A stretch of DNA of 64,000 bases from Brasenia schreberi (taxonomy: Eukaryota > Streptophyta > Magnoliopsida > Nymphaeales > Cabombaceae). The notes below the pieces were generated by a model. The model saw only the letters and a program-made list of their open reading frames with translations. It did not search any database and was not told the DNA's origin. The stretch is from contig JAYKKT010000080.1 of NCBI GenBank assembly GCA_036023115.1, positions 7,143,501 through 7,207,500 of the forward strand. Reading direction: 5' to 3'. Shown in pieces: positions 34,777-45,945 of the stretch. Position 1 is the stretch's first letter. Every line of letters starts with the position of its first letter. Position numbers and translations under genes: made by a program.

Positions 34777-36927
34777 AGAGAGAGAGAGATGGCATTGTTG
34801 TATTCTGGGTTCAGCACTCTTTAGTTTTGGTGCAAAAGAAGTTTCCATTCTAAGTAACCTTATATCTTGTATTCATCACTTGTAGGAAACGGAGGAGGTT
34901 TATTTCAATATATCTGGTATCTCTATCTATTCAACGCATATAAAACACCACGTCCTAATCATTTTCCTATACATGAATAAGATGTAAAGCCAGCCTAAAT
35001 AAGGGACCATGCAGGCTCATGGCCCTTGTCTTTAATCATGTGGCTGATCGTTTTGCAGATGGACCCTAACGTCGGACACTTGAGCTTTGTCATATTGGCA
35101 CTTTTGGCTGCATGGTTGCAAATTAGTCTTTTATCTTTATTTTGGTCGTCTGTGGATTAGTGTTACATTATTCTTTCGTAGAGGAACTACATTTTTGGTT
35201 TTTATTGGAATTGGGTGTGCGTAGATATCTGATGAACGGGAATAAGCATCTGATCATGAAGTCATGCATGAAGTATTTCAGTATCACTGGTTTCAGATAA
35301 TAAAATACCTTGCGTTTAATTTATTTCGATTGAAGCACTTAAAAAGAAGGGGTGGATCCCATCTAATACCGTATAACAATATGGCGGTTAAGAATGGATA
35401 AGCCTTCATGCAAACTATGTATCTTTGTGGTGCATATGTTGATGTCTGAACTGTATCTTTGCGTCCACTTCTGCTACATAGATATTAGAGCAGGACATGG
35501 CGTATTAATTTTAAAAAAACGAGAAAAGGACTGTTACAGATAAGAATGAGCATTATATATATATATATACATATATTGTATATGTATGTATGTATCTCTA
35601 TATATAGGATTGCATTTGATCAACAAGTTTGCTGTTATAAGGAAAACCAGCCTTTGGAAATCATACTTAATTTTGAAGTGAATATGCCAAACTCAAGGAT
35701 GGTTGCACTTGCCGATAATTTTGTAATTTCTGCGTGATTCTTTAATGTACATTATTCTGAAACGAAAAAATGCTTTCACAAAGAGGATAATTTTTACAAA
35801 CTTAAGTTCTTCACACTATAATTAACACCCAAAATAATGTTTTGAGTTTAATTATGTCTATGTGTCTTTAGTTCTATATATTCATCTGGACGCAGCAGGT
35901 TTGTATCCACCAAACGATGGCAGAGGAAGTTAGGAAGGTTTTACATGACCGATATTTACTAAGTACTTGTGGTTATGGTTGGAACACTGCATTGACATCA
36001 TTCGTGTCATGTCTCCTGAGATAAATGGTATACCAGCAAGCAATACAATCACCAGAGATATACTCTTGCATAAAACATCATTTTCCATCCGAAGGCATTT
36101 GAGTCAAGATGGTTCTGCCTTGCAACGATTCTATGTGGTCTTCTTGCAGACAAACGTTTACATGTACATGCATTGCATACATGGTTGTGTTCATCCACTA
36201 AATTATTGACATGGCTAACATGCATTGAACGAGGAAAGGTAAGAGCAGAGGAACTTGAAGCAGGGGAGATTGGTAGATTTGTGAGCTTCATTCCATTACA
36301 CAAATCCATTCAGAAGCTTAGGAAGTCAGCCGTCAAAGTTAACAAGCAGAAAGAGGTACATTTCACAGCTTCATTTAACTGTTGCAAGTCAAGGTCGATG
36401 TATTGCTTTCCAATGCTTCAATTCATTATGGAAATTGCAGGAGTTAGGAAGAGATGGATGGTTTTCAAAGTGGACTAGGAAGCATACGCTACTAGTAAGA
36501 GATCTGAATGATAGATTGATGATGGCAGAACGAGCTTTCACAGATCCACATGGGCTGTTTGGAAGACCTTGGTACAAACATCTGGTAGGTCTCCTTTCTG
36601 TTCAGAGAACTGAACTTCGTAGATCCTTAAGTTTTTGAGGCTTTTTTATATCGATAATTAATTGTTAAATGGATTAATTTTCGAGGTATGTTAGATGCTT
36701 GGCAGTTATTGATTTTCCCAATTGTTGATTGAAAAACTATACAGATCTACGCACCATTGAGGGATAATGATTATGGATCGAATTCCTTCCCTGGGATAGT
36801 AGATGCTATTCAAGAAGCCAAGAGTTCAACGTCCATGGAATCATGGAAGGTTGTTCAGCATGAGATCTGGAGAGCTGCCAGAGCCATCACACAAGCATCA
36901 CTTGTTCTAAGCGGCGAATTCACATAA
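20500..36927 (+). CDS. AMP1-like: AMP1-like glutamate carboxypeptidase (M28 family), C-terminal five exons
   Basis: Exons 20500-20583, 34142-34230, 36239-36355, 36441-36584 and 36745-36927 (stop TAA 36925-36927) have GT-AG borders and matching phases (1, 0, 0, 0), with no internal stop. They encode about the last 205 residues of a plant NAALADase/AMP1-type membrane peptidase. Exon 1 has [20 protein letters not shown]; its His (codon 20514-20516) matches the last zinc ligand of the M28 family. Exon 2 has [19 protein letters not shown], the start of the dimerisation domain. Exon 4 has [18 protein letters not shown] and FGRPWYKHL. Exon 5 has FPGIVDAI and ends SLVLSGEFT. The 13.6-kb intron after exon 1 holds element P, the LINE array and copia D. 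No upstream exon is seen between 19577 and 20499, so they lie off the left edge across an intron longer than 20 kb. AMP1 in Arabidopsis affects meristem size and ER-localised miRNA translation; the present role is inferred from family only. Confidence 0.88.
21002..21242 (-). repeat. 3' LTR of element P
   Basis: 241 bp. It shares GAGAAACGCA, GAACGGAGGGCCGCCCT and CTCTTTCTATTTCATAA blocks with 23821-23919, and the CTTCAACA end with 27771-27778. It is about 70 bp longer than the other LTR once the LINE array is removed (173 bp). Confidence 0.75.
21470..21725. repeat. Degenerate tandem repeat, period about 25-35 bp
   Basis: Recurrent TTGGTTGCACAC-TTTTTCA-CCTT-like units, for example near 21500, 21530, 21565, 21595 and 21630. 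They are imperfect and translate open in one frame by chance. The region lies inside element P between the PPR fragment and the 3' LTR. No known family recognised. Confidence 0.5.
22690..23618 (-). pseudogene. PPR (pentatricopeptide repeat) protein gene fragment captured in element P
   Basis: Starting at ATG 23618 the minus strand reads a short acidic N-terminus then PLS-type PPR motifs: [66 protein letters not shown]. After frame changes at about 23280 come [55 protein letters not shown] (23199-23002) and [11 protein letters not shown] with [15 protein letters not shown] (22932-22690). Plant PPR proteins of this type act in organelle RNA editing or processing, but this copy has several frameshifts and stops and lacks most repeats and any C-terminal E/DYW domain. 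It lies between the two LTRs of element P, on the same strand. Confidence 0.8.
23920..27690 (-). mobile_element. RTE-type LINE with seven tandem 3' ends
   Basis: Seven head-to-tail units on the minus strand begin (left) at 23921, 24434, 24948, 25457, 25971, 26489 and 27003. The first six are 509-518 bp and all stop at the same internal point (...CATTTTAACC) before the next (AAC)n tail. The seventh extends further 5', into the RT palm ([12 protein letters not shown]), to about 27690. A perfect 14-bp target duplication, ATAAACTCTAACTA, flanks the whole array (23906-23919 and 27691-27704), so it behaves as one insertion. Each unit encodes the RT C-terminal segment [19 protein letters not shown]. 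It sits in the 5' LTR of element P. Confidence 0.9.
27034..27636 (-). pseudogene. LINE RT C-terminal fragment, longest unit of the array
   Basis: A 200-residue open frame: [36 protein letters not shown] (FADD altered to FEDD), [15 protein letters not shown], then [27 protein letters not shown] and the extreme C-terminus [22 protein letters not shown]. The frame is open but truncated at its N-terminus, so it cannot be an active RT. Confidence 0.8.
27965..33510 (+). mobile_element. Ty1/copia element D, heavily decayed
   Basis: Plus-strand copia remnants in canonical order: LTR-like end (TTTTATTGTGGAATATA near 28180-28197), PBS-like TGGTATCGAGTT (28229), gag (29040-29260), a conserved segment [21 protein letters not shown] (30060-30120), pre-integrase GHLPFSL (30340), integrase FTLIHSD (30500), integrase C-terminus with [14 protein letters not shown] (31190), RT (31880-32480), RNase H (32640-33150) and an LTR-like end again at 33488-33505. 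Boundaries are uncertain and no target duplication was confirmed. It lies in the AMP1-like intron. Confidence 0.7.
29040..33150 (+). pseudogene. Copia D gag-pol remnants
   Basis: Recognisable islands in shifting frames: gag [21 protein letters not shown] (29170-29225) and [17 protein letters not shown] (29260-29310); integrase IHSDS (the WGP is lost); [16 protein letters not shown] (31060-31110); [10 protein letters not shown] near 31910, [15 protein letters not shown] at 31960-32005, SLDVKNAFS at 32040, a VNVDDIIIS block at 32313 (YVDD altered to NVDD) and YFLGIEVA at 32430. The many frameshifts mean it cannot be expressed as a polyprotein. The GC-richer stretch 28290-28880 matches no domain I know. 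Confidence 0.72.
33511..34141 (+). other. AMP1-like intron, host sequence after copia D
   Basis: AT-rich, with no gene or repeat recognised. It ends at the acceptor TTCTTTTAAG (34141) of the second exon in the window. Confidence 0.6.
34350..35096 (+). repeat. Diverged direct duplication of about 200 bp within the AMP1-like intron
   Basis: 34350-34545 and 34900-35096 share TATAAAACAC, GATCACTTTTCCTATACATGAATAAG (as TCATTTTCCTATACATGAATAAG in the second) and a CCTAAATAAG..GGACC block, ending with similar TTTTGCA-ATGG segments. Between them lie an (AT)n(GA)n microsatellite and unique DNA. Could be a segmental duplication or two copies of an unrecognised repeat. Confidence 0.55.
34705..34789. 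repeat. (AT)n(GA)n microsatellite
   Basis: About 35 AT units (34705-34774) followed by seven GA units. It lies between the two halves of the intronic duplication. Confidence 0.95.
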
Positions 36928-37840
36928 GTAATATTTGCCAGTACTTTTATCTATGGGTATTCATTTAGCTTTCATTGTTGAAGCAACGTCAGATATGTAA
37001 ATAGTACTTTCATCTTATTTATGGAAATGGATGGACAGCATATTGAATTTTATGTGTTCAGTTCTTCAATAGAAACCAATACTTCAGCTATTGAACTTCC
37101 TTAAATTAAGTTGAGTTTCTTTCATGAAATTAACTGAAATCACTTACCTAGCAAAACACCCCAATGCATACAAAATGTATTTCTTGGTGAGCTTTGACTT
37201 GCATGATAACGTTTCAATATACACCACAACCTGATCGTATTCAGAACATAGAATCGGGCTTTTGGGTCATGTAGAAGGTAGAAAGGTTGTCATTTCTGAA
37301 TCTGTTTTAGTCATTTGAATCCCCTTTGAATACACACAAAATGGATTTGCATCGGTACATAAACTTGTAGATTTGTTACATTGCATTTTAGCCTTCACTG
37401 AGACAGCGGCAACAACAACTAAGCCTTTCTCATACGGGTTGGCTACATGAATTCTTCGATAGAGCTCGATCGTGTGTTCAACATAAATTTCTTTTTTTTG
37501 TTTCTTTCCAATACTTTTGTGATCTTTCTCTTGAGAAACTTTCTGTTTAAACTATATTAAATGATTTTTTTCTCATTTGGTGAACAATCATGTTTGAGAA
37601 TACACACAAAATGGATTTACATTTCTACGTAAACTTGTATATTTGTTACATAGCATTTTAAACTTCCTTGGCCGAGCCAAACAACCCAAATACAACACTG
37701 GACTCACTCAAATCCAAAATCGAATCCCAAAGAACAAAAAGATCCAAGTGAACAACAAAACTGTTTTGATTATACAGACCATACTGGCCAATTGATAGTT
37801 ATGTGCTCTCAACTCAAGGACGATGGAGATGTATGATCAA
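36928..37840. other. Intergenic region between AMP1-like and DUF1005 3' ends, with LINE fragment
   Basis: A convergent gene interval of 0.9 kb. 37410-37585 is a decayed LINE 3' end on the minus strand (AACAACAACTAAGCC, then GGTTGGCTACATG). A sentence-like duplication, TTACATTGCATTTTA/TTACATAGCATTTTA with ACACACAAAATGGATTT, repeats at about 37330 and 37600 and brackets the LINE fragment. No gene seen. Confidence 0.55.
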
Positions 37841-40800
37841 CTAACAATTGCTGTCTTGCTGCCCATGGCGAAGCTCCTTCCTCAACTTCTGCGAGAAGAG
37901 TCGGCAAGCATCCATGCTGAGGTCGATGGCAGCCGACAAGGCGATGAAGACTGCGGCATCTGCCATGCACTTAACATGCTTCAACCCAATTTGTACGTGA
38001 GGTTTGCTGCATTTCCCTTCTCCCTCTACAGTCGAAAAAATAACAAAGCCTCTGTAAGGCACAAGCTCTCTGCTGTTTCGTGGACTATTCATCGGAGAAT
38101 TGATGAATCGATCAACTCCAATTGTGGTAGTATCAATCACAAACCTGCCACCTTTCTTTGTGCTAATGCTTGACTCTGCAATTACCGGACCATCGGTGAG
38201 CTCAAACCTGTAGCCAAGTGCCTCGCTGTTTCCACGTTCCCTCCATGCTTCGAGCCGACCCCACGGCTTCCAACCTTCCCCTGCATAACCATTGGGTTTA
38301 AGAATGAGCCATGCACCTGGGTTTAATCGGCTGACTCGGTCTGAACCCGGAGATGCCACAAACGGCGTAACCATGGATGCAGCTGCAGCAGGTGATCCAG
38401 AGAGGTCATGTATGACAATCATCCACCCTTTCCTCTCTTTCGGCCTTTCTCTGTCACTTCCGAATGATCTTAAACTTGACCAGCTGTTGCCGCTGCTAAT
38501 TGGGGTTTCTGCACGCAGAGAGCTAATATTACAGGTTCATTAGAGCATTTTAAATGTATCTAAACTATAACAGCAACTGAACATAAATCTGCTAATCTCT
38601 TCAGAATAATTTGCAAAACCATGAAGTTTGTTTCTTATAGCACGCACAGTCTTGCTGGTATGTAATGAATGGTTGTATGGGAGCTCTCAAAATCTTATGT
38701 TTCCATTGAGATGAATGAAGGGCTGACGATGACGGAGCCGCTATTTGCACGGCCAAGCTCTGCGTGAGACTCATCTGGCATAATAACTCTGTCGGCATTG
38801 GCAATATTGGTCCAACCTGTGGGGACTTGATCCAACCGATCAACAGGACAGATATTACCCGGTTTGACTGTATTCGGGATGAGGTTCAAGGAGGGCATTC
38901 TACCGAACCCAAGAATTTTATATGTTGAATCTCAATCACTTACATTAAAAAAATTCAATTATTTGAGATTATATAAATGATTTGAATTTAATCCAAAATG
39001 CATTTAATTTAATAATCTTATCAGGAATGTGATGGTATATGATGCGCCACTTACAACCCTCATTATCCACGGGAAGAAAATAACTCTGTACCACTGTACC
39101 CATTCTGCCGGGCAATGGAGCAGGTAATGGAAAGAAATTGAGGTTTGGGTATGGAGCAAGGTATAGGTATACCTATCGCGACCACCAGCTAACATGACTA
39201 ACAACCAAGCGCTCATTTGACTAGATTGTCTGTCCAAGTGAGTTTTGAGCTTGGTTTGCAGAGCTTAATTAATGTTCTTTGGGCCGTCATAAAGTTTCTG
39301 GCTTTGTGTGTGTGTGTGTGTGTATTAGAGAGAGAGAGAGGCTGGTGAACGAACCGGTCTGTGTGAAGACCGATGTAAACAGTTACTAACCGTCCAAAAT
39401 AAATAGATGAATGGTTATGATTAAAACAGCACATTGTTTTAATTTGAACCATTCATCTGCTTTTATGGAATATTCAAGCGCTATTTGCATCAATTTGCAT
39501 ATACCAACTGCGTTACACACATTTGCAATATGCGGTCATGTATCTAATAAAGTTATAATATTGCCCACAAAGATCATTAAAACTCAATAACACAAAATTA
39601 AAACTTGCAGGATGCGCATAATTGCATTGCAACACACGTTACTAAACACGGTCAGGCGCTATTTGCATCAATTTGCATGCACCAACTGTGTGTGCAACTA
39701 CATTTGCAATATGGAAGGATCATGTATCTATAAAATTTGTAATCTTGCCCACAAGATCATTAAAGCTTAATATCAAAATTCAAAACTCGTAGGATGCGCA
39801 TAATTGCATGACAACACATCATGTTACTAAAAATGGTCAGCCGCTATTTGAATCAATTTGCTAACACCAATTTTGTGTGTTTGTGTGTGTTTGCAATATG
39901 GGAAGTCTTGTATCTATAAAAATTGTAATCTTGCCAAAAGACGATTAAAACTTAAAACCACATAAAATTAATAACTCGCAGGATGCGCATTATTGGGTTG
40001 CAATTTGCAACGCATTATGTTACTAAACATGTGAAGTTAGTAAATGTGTCCCTACTTAATGTCTCCCTCCAACACAATTCCAAGTCCCAACCATCACACG
40101 ATCAAAACAATTCCAGACACCACAGTCACCGTAATAATGGAATTCAAAAGTGCAACATCGGGTCGGTGGACCTCTTGACTAACAACTCCAGCTTCTAAAA
40201 CTCAGCAGGCAAAAGAAATATAAAAACAAACAAATATAAATAAATAAATAACAATCTAAATGTAAGGTATTGATCATCGATCTTTTTCTTAACACAAGAT
40301 GCTTGAAGATCCTCATTTAACGGAAACTCTCTCTTTTCGGTTCAAGTACACCACCGGTATCTTTACCAAAAAGAAGAAAAAAAAAGTTACCCCGATATCT
40401 GGAAGCTCAAAGGACCCCGGGCCCCAACTAACCAACCACGTTTGAGCTGTGTTAGCCCACTGTGGGATTAAAGCTCTTGTAGTGCTAGTTTTCTCCATGT
40501 GACAGGCAAATTATGCATCTCAAAGCAACATAGCCGTTCATCTCAATAATTTTCAAGATGATACTAAGTCAAGAAATATTGGGATGAATGGTTTGTTATG
40601 GTGAAAAACGCAATTACACAGGGGGGGTTCGAGTATGGTGCTGCTCGACATAAATAATTGAGTTGCTATGGACGGTGGGAACACGCAGTCCCAACAGCTG
40701 ACAAGCCCAGGCCAGATCCTATTTGTCCAATTGAACGCATCTGGATGACTACCATTTTAGTATCTATCTGGTAATAGCATTAATTTTAAACAGCTATAGT

Positions 40801-42238
40801 TACATCAAATCACAGTTAGCATATGGTAGTGACATATAAACCAATCCACCCATTAGACCCAACACATGAAGAAACTCGGTTAATTGTGAAGCTATTGTAG
40901 GGTCAGTGTGCGTATGAAAGAAACGTGCATAGAACGTTAGCTCAGCTGGCACGACCCTCCGACTCCCACAGAGCAATGCGGTGAGTTCAATTTCGGGGGG
41001 CGTGCGTGCATGGGTCTGTGTTAGGCTTCAGTCTCCTGTTGTAACTATAAAAGGAAAAGATGAAAGTTTGTCTCATCGAACGCAGTCTTTGAATATGTAA
41101 AACTTAGTCAACCATCAACATGTGCGTGATCAAACATGAATGAGCACATAGCGACCCGAAATTACCGAACCGAGACGAGTCCAGACAAGCTCAGCTCTTG
41201 AACCGAGCCCAACAAGTTTACCATTCTCATGGGTTTAGGTCACGCCATAACAGGTCAGACAATTAATATATGTTGAATGTGGAAAATGGGATCTACCAAA
41301 TGTGAGGGCAAGTTTGGTGCCGATGCTCAGAAATAGCAAACACGGTTCACGTCATGATCTGCACGTTCCAAGCACGAACGAAATCACAGAAAGACCACCC
41401 GGCAGACTTCGACGTGAAGCCACCGGAACGGTGGCAGAATGAGGAAAATGCCATTCCGTCAACCGTCTGAAAAACATAAAAGGGGAAAGCGAAGAAAGAC
41501 GATACGCCGGAAGTACGAAAAGAGCACAAAGATCTCAAAAGGAAACGAGAAAGAAAAGAAAAAATCAGGAGAGATATCAAGAGAGATCATGAACGGGATC
41601 TCACCGGGATTTCGAGTACCGGTCGTTGCTGAACTTGCAGCTGAACACCGGCTGCCGGATGTTTCCTTGGAACTGGAACACGACAGGGCTGCACTCGGGT
41701 TCGCCCCCGAATTGGAAAACAAACCTTGGGTCCGGGTCGGCCCGAACCACCAGGTGAAGCCGGGTTGTTTCTTCTTCCTCCGTCGATCCTCCCTTCCCGA
41801 TCTTGATCCAACCGCTCCGGAACACCTTCGCCCGTTCCTCCACGCCCTCCAGATCCATCTCCACCCATGCGTGCCCACGAGTTTTGCGGGACCCGCCCCG
41901 CTGCACGTCCCGTAGCTCCGACCCGAATAAACCGAGACACGGAGCCAAGCCGATCCGGACGATCTCAACCACCAGCGACCGGCGTGTCGCCGGACGTCGG
42001 CCTCATCGAGGTGGAATTTGACAGATGGAGAGGCTGCGTCAGGAGGAAGAACGTCCGCCAAGACGATCGGTACTGATATCGATTGCGTGGGGAATCCTCG
42101 GAGACGAATCTCGCAAAAACACCCCGGAACAGGAGCTGAAGCCGACGGGTGAATGACGGAGCGAGACGGCGGCAATGTGGGCGGGATCTTCAATGCGAGG
42201 CCAGAGATGGTGATCCGGACGAACCGGAAGGGGTCCAT
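37841..42238 (-). CDS. DUF1005 family protein (two exons, one 1-bp frameshift)
   Basis: Exon 1 42238-41605, intron 41604-38496 (GT..AG), exon 2 38495-37841. ATG at 42238 begins MDPFRFVRITISGLALKIP, the family's typical N-terminus. Then come CFCEIRLRGFPTQSISVP, FHLDEADV, and, after a frame change, FRSGWIKIG, RADPDPRFVFQFGGEPECSP and QGNIRQPVFSCKFS. Exon 2 has GWMIVIHDLSGSPAAAASMV, TPFVASPGSDRVSR, PWGRLEAWRERG, EGEGKCSKPHVQIGLKHV and ends with AIDLSMDACRLFSQKLRKEL. The exons total 1,289 nt. One missing base near 41870 (after KLVGT, before VEMDLEG) breaks the frame; with it the length would be 429 residues, the family norm. Function unknown; plant-specific. It is either a recent pseudogene or an assembly error. 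Confidence 0.85.
39478..40030. repeat. Three tandem units of about 180 bp in the DUF1005 intron
   Basis: Units begin near 39478, 39656 and 39840 with GCGCTATTTGCATCAATTTG (third copy CCGCTATTTGAATC), and each carries TTTGCAATATG, ATGTATCTAT, ATCTTGCCCACAA and GGATGCGCATAATTG. Spacing is 178 and 184 bp; identity is roughly 80%. Nothing coding. Confidence 0.85.
40930..41085 (+). mobile_element. tRNA-derived SINE in the DUF1005 intron
   Basis: A tRNA-like head: box A TTAGCTCAGCTGGCACGA (from 40937) and box B GTGAGTTCAATTTC about 50 bases downstream, the spacing of an RNA polymerase III internal promoter. A non-tRNA body ends CTCCTGTTGTAACTATAAAAGG. Not a tRNA gene: the acceptor stem and anticodon loop do not fold. 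The family is not identified, and the ends are approximate. Confidence 0.55.
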
Positions 42239-42676
42239 TTAGATCCTCCGGTGGCTCTGGCCTCCTCCTCCTTTGCTTTTTCCCTTCTTTCTGCTAGCTT
42301 TCCGGTCGCCGGAATTTCGTGTATCTTCGTCCCCGGTCGACTGTCGAGTTGGGGTCTCGTGACGGTTTTCTTCTATAGGAGAAGAGAACGGGAGGGGACT
42401 GACGCTAGTAGGACCCACGTCGGTGGGCCCGTAATCTGTTTCGCCATTTCTAGCGTAGGTCCCTTTGGTGACGTGGACACATGTATGTGATGACATGGCA
42501 AAAGCATTGTCTCTGTCGGAAACTCGAAGAGAATCCGAGAGAAGTAAACGATTCGGATTCGGTTCCACATTACTTTACCAAATCCAACGATTCCGATAGT
42601 TGAACAATCGGTTTGGGTCTGGGATTTGACACTGGTATCAAACGATAGTAACTAGATTCGAAACTATGAACAGTAT
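42239..42676 (-). promoter_or_regulatory. Upstream region of the DUF1005 gene
   Basis: 5' flank of the gene. It is relatively GC-rich and pyrimidine-rich on the plus strand just before the ATG (CTCCTCCTCCTTTGC), typical of a plant 5' leader read as GA-rich on the coding strand. No TATA box or specific operator can be called with confidence. Confidence 0.3.
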
Positions 42677-42684
42677 ATGGATTT

Positions 42685-42810
42685 TTTCTTTCTCACAATG
42701 AGGAGGTCGAAGCCAGGTATGCACGCTCCGGGTATCGAACTCACCCGTTGCAACTTGGGAGTCAAGTCCCTAGATGAGTTGTGGCGCTCCGACTGCAGCA
42801 TACGGACCAA
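42685..42810 (-). mobile_element. Possible second tRNA-derived SINE
   Basis: The minus strand contains GGGTGAGTTCGATACCC (box B-like T-arm, about 42746-42730), preceded by GGAGCGCCACAACTCATCTAG, and ends in an A-rich tail (plus strand TTTTTTCTTTCTC at about 42680-42696). Box A is weak, so this could be a diverged tRNA pseudogene instead. Confidence 0.35.
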
Positions 42811-43344
42811 AACATCTTATATTTATAAGATATTTATTATATTCATTATATATCTGAAGAAGTCAAATCTATATCTGGATCCAAGTAGCACACGGATATG
42901 GTTTTGCATAGCATCCAATTATTTGGATTTGGAAATGGTTTCAACAGCAGTTATACCCAGTTTTTTGGCAAACACAGTGAGTAGGATCAATTAAGTAGAT
43001 TTCGTTATGAGATGAGGATCCAACTATATCCAGATTTGGATTCTAGTTTTGCTTTCAAGACGAAATCTTAGTCCAAATCTCTCAACTAATGCGATCTGAT
43101 TAGGCACAAAACATATCCACTAATCATCACAAATAAATTTTAAAAATAGAATAATTGTGATATTTGATATTGAGCCCAGCTCTCAATTGGTCAACTCCAA
43201 GCTCGTTTGTGACTTGATGCAGGATGGATAGCAGTTTCCATTTAAAAATAAATATTTATTTATTCGTTATATGTGATGAAGAATAAACCACTAGGGTTTT
43301 TTCACTCGAAGATGCCATTGACAGTTAAATGACAAAGTTATAAT

Positions 43345-45945
43345 ACAACAATAACTAAGCCTTTTCCCATACAAGAGGGGGTCGGTTATATGGATTCTTT
43401 GTTTCCACATAGCTCTATCATGTGTCATGTTAGCAGTTAACTCAACATAAGATAGATCATTTGTTTTTCCAATACTTTTGTAGTTGTCCTCTACCTTTTT
43501 TAATACTGTCAAAATCTAGTTTTTCATACATTCTTACATGCGCTTCATTTTATCTTTTTTCTATATGTCCATACCATCTTAAACTATATTATCTTATTTT
43601 ATCCTCCATTGGTGTCACTCCCAAATTGTTTCTAATAACCTCATTATGTATACGGTCTTTCTTTATATGACCACTCATCAACCTCAACATCTTCATTTCT
43701 ACCACAGACATCTTTTGTAGATGTTGATGATTAACTGTCCAACACTCAGAATAATAAAACATGACAGGTCTAATTGATGCTCTATAATATTTACCTTTTA
43801 ACTTAAATGATATCTTCTTGTCATAAAGAATATTTTATGCTCCTCTCCATTTTAACCAACCTACATTAATTTTATGCATAACATTTCCATCAATTCTTTC
43901 ATCACTTTGAAAAATTTACCATAGTTATTTAAAATTTTTCTTTTGGGGATGCAATGTATGCCAATTTTAATTTTTATGTCTTCTAAGTAACCAAATTATC
44001 AAACTTATATTCTTTTTATTCTCTACTAAGTTGGAAACCTTTACTTTCTAATGTTTCGCTCCATAGTTTCAATTTTCTATTAGTTCTTTCCTTAGACTCC
44101 TCTACTAACATTGTCATCAATAAATAACATACACCAAGGTACTTCATCTTGAATATGTTTTGTTAACTCATCAATCACTATTATAAATAAGTATAAATTT
44201 AAAATTGATCCTCGATGTAACCCAATATTAGCTTCAAAAAAGTTTGTCATTCCTTCATGAGTTCTCACACATGTTTTGCATCATCGTACATGTATCTTAT
44301 AAAATTTATGTATGTCAATGGAATACCTTTTTTTTTCAAGGTTTTCTAAAGAATATCCCTTGGTAACCTCTCATAAGTTTTTTCTAAATCAATACATATC
44401 ATGTAAAGGTCTTTATTTTTTCTCTACAATATTCCATAAGACATTTGAAAAGGTGAATCACTTTAATAGTAGATTTGTCTAGCATGAATTCAAATTGGTT
44501 CTCTATTGTACTCGATACTTGTCTTAATCTATATTCGATAATTTTTTCTCAAAATGTCATAGTATGGCTCATTAACTTGATATCTCAATAATTCATATAA
44601 TTCAAAATGTATCCCTTATTCCTTGATATTTGTATAAGTGTATTCGCTCTCCATTCCTCATATATTTTTTGGTTTCTCTATATTTCACTAAATAGTCCAC
44701 TGAGCCAAGTGGTTCCTGTCTCTCCTATGATTTTCTAAACTTCTATAAAAATACAAATTTATCAACCTTCATATATTTAAGAGTTTCTTTGACTTCATCC
44801 TTTAAGTACGTTGATAGAAATTGTAGCTTATATACTTTTCTAATTTGGCCAGCTCTCCTAAGCTAATACTAACATCTTTATTTTCATTAAAAAGCTTATA
44901 AAAATAAATTTTTTATCTATTTTATATCATCATTTACTACTAGAATTTTTTTATTCTCGCCTTTGATGCTTCTAACAAAATTAAGATATTTAGTTTTCTT
45001 ATCTCTAGCCCTAACTGTCCTAAAAATATCCCTTTCACCTTTTTTTGAGTTGAGCTTTTTATATAAATCCTCTCAAATTTTGATTTTTGCTTCATTGAGG
45101 GTATTTTTTACTTCTATCTTTGCTTTCTTATAAGCCTCTAATTCACTAGTATTCTTAGTATAATGTAATTTGTAGCATGCCCTCTTTACATTGATGTAAT
45201 CTTTCATCACTTTACTCCACCATCAAGCTTCTTTCTGTACCGTTACACCTCCCTTAGATTCACGTAACATATCTTTCGCCACATCTTAATATATATAGTC
45301 ATATTGTTTCACATATCATAAGGTGTACCAATATAATTCAAAGCATCTCTTTGAAGTATTTTTTGTTTAAATATACCTTCTTTCTCGTTTTTGAGGTTCC
45401 ACAAGTTAGTTCGAATACCTCGATGCACTCTTTCATTCTTTGTCCACTTTTTTACTTGTAAATCTATAACTAATAGTCGATGTTGGGTGGTTAAGTTTTC
45501 TCCTTTAATTACCTTGTAATATTTATAACATGATCTATCTTTTTTTCTACAAACAAAAAAATCAGTTTATGTTTGTGATAAACTGCTCTTATAAGTAATT
45601 AAATGTTCATCTCATTTTTTGAAGATTGTATTGACTATAAAGAGATCAAATGTCATAGCAAAATTTGAAATCTCCCTACCTTCATCATTTATATCTCCAA
45701 AACTATAGTTTTTATGAATACCTTGATATTCTAAGTCCTCTTTACCGACATACTCATTTAAGAGTCCTAAACAAATCATCTTCTTTTGTGGAATTCTTTA
45801 AATCACCTTATCTAACTCCTCCCAAAAGTCATCTTTATACTATCTTCTAGTCCTATTTGGGGTGCGTAAGCACAAACAATATTCAAAATGTTTGTTGCTA
45901 GTACTAATTTTAATGTCATGATTCGTTCACCGTATCATTGTATGT
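43345..45945 (-). mobile_element. RTE-type LINE, copy 1, nearly full pol, decayed
   Basis: Its 3' end is at the left (AACAATAACTAAGCCTTTTCCC from 43346). The minus-strand translation runs leftwards from an endonuclease part near 45930-45640 (LVLATNILNIVCAYAPQIGLED; GREISNFAMTFDLFIVNT) through the linker KKWTKNERVHRGIRT at about 45450 and the RT fingers, to the RT palm and C-terminal segment. Many stops and frameshifts. Truncated inside the endonuclease, where copy 2 begins. Confidence 0.82.

Noticed and set aside
37823..38173. 116-residue plus-strand reading frame
   Set aside because: Antisense to DUF1005 exon 2, which has strong family motifs.
40934..41000. Functional tRNA gene
   Set aside because: Box A/B present but no acceptor stem pairing or proper anticodon arm; fits a SINE head.
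41587..42021. Several overlapping frames on both strands
   Set aside because: Shadows of GC-rich DUF1005 exon 1; only the frames joined at about 41870 carry the family motifs.
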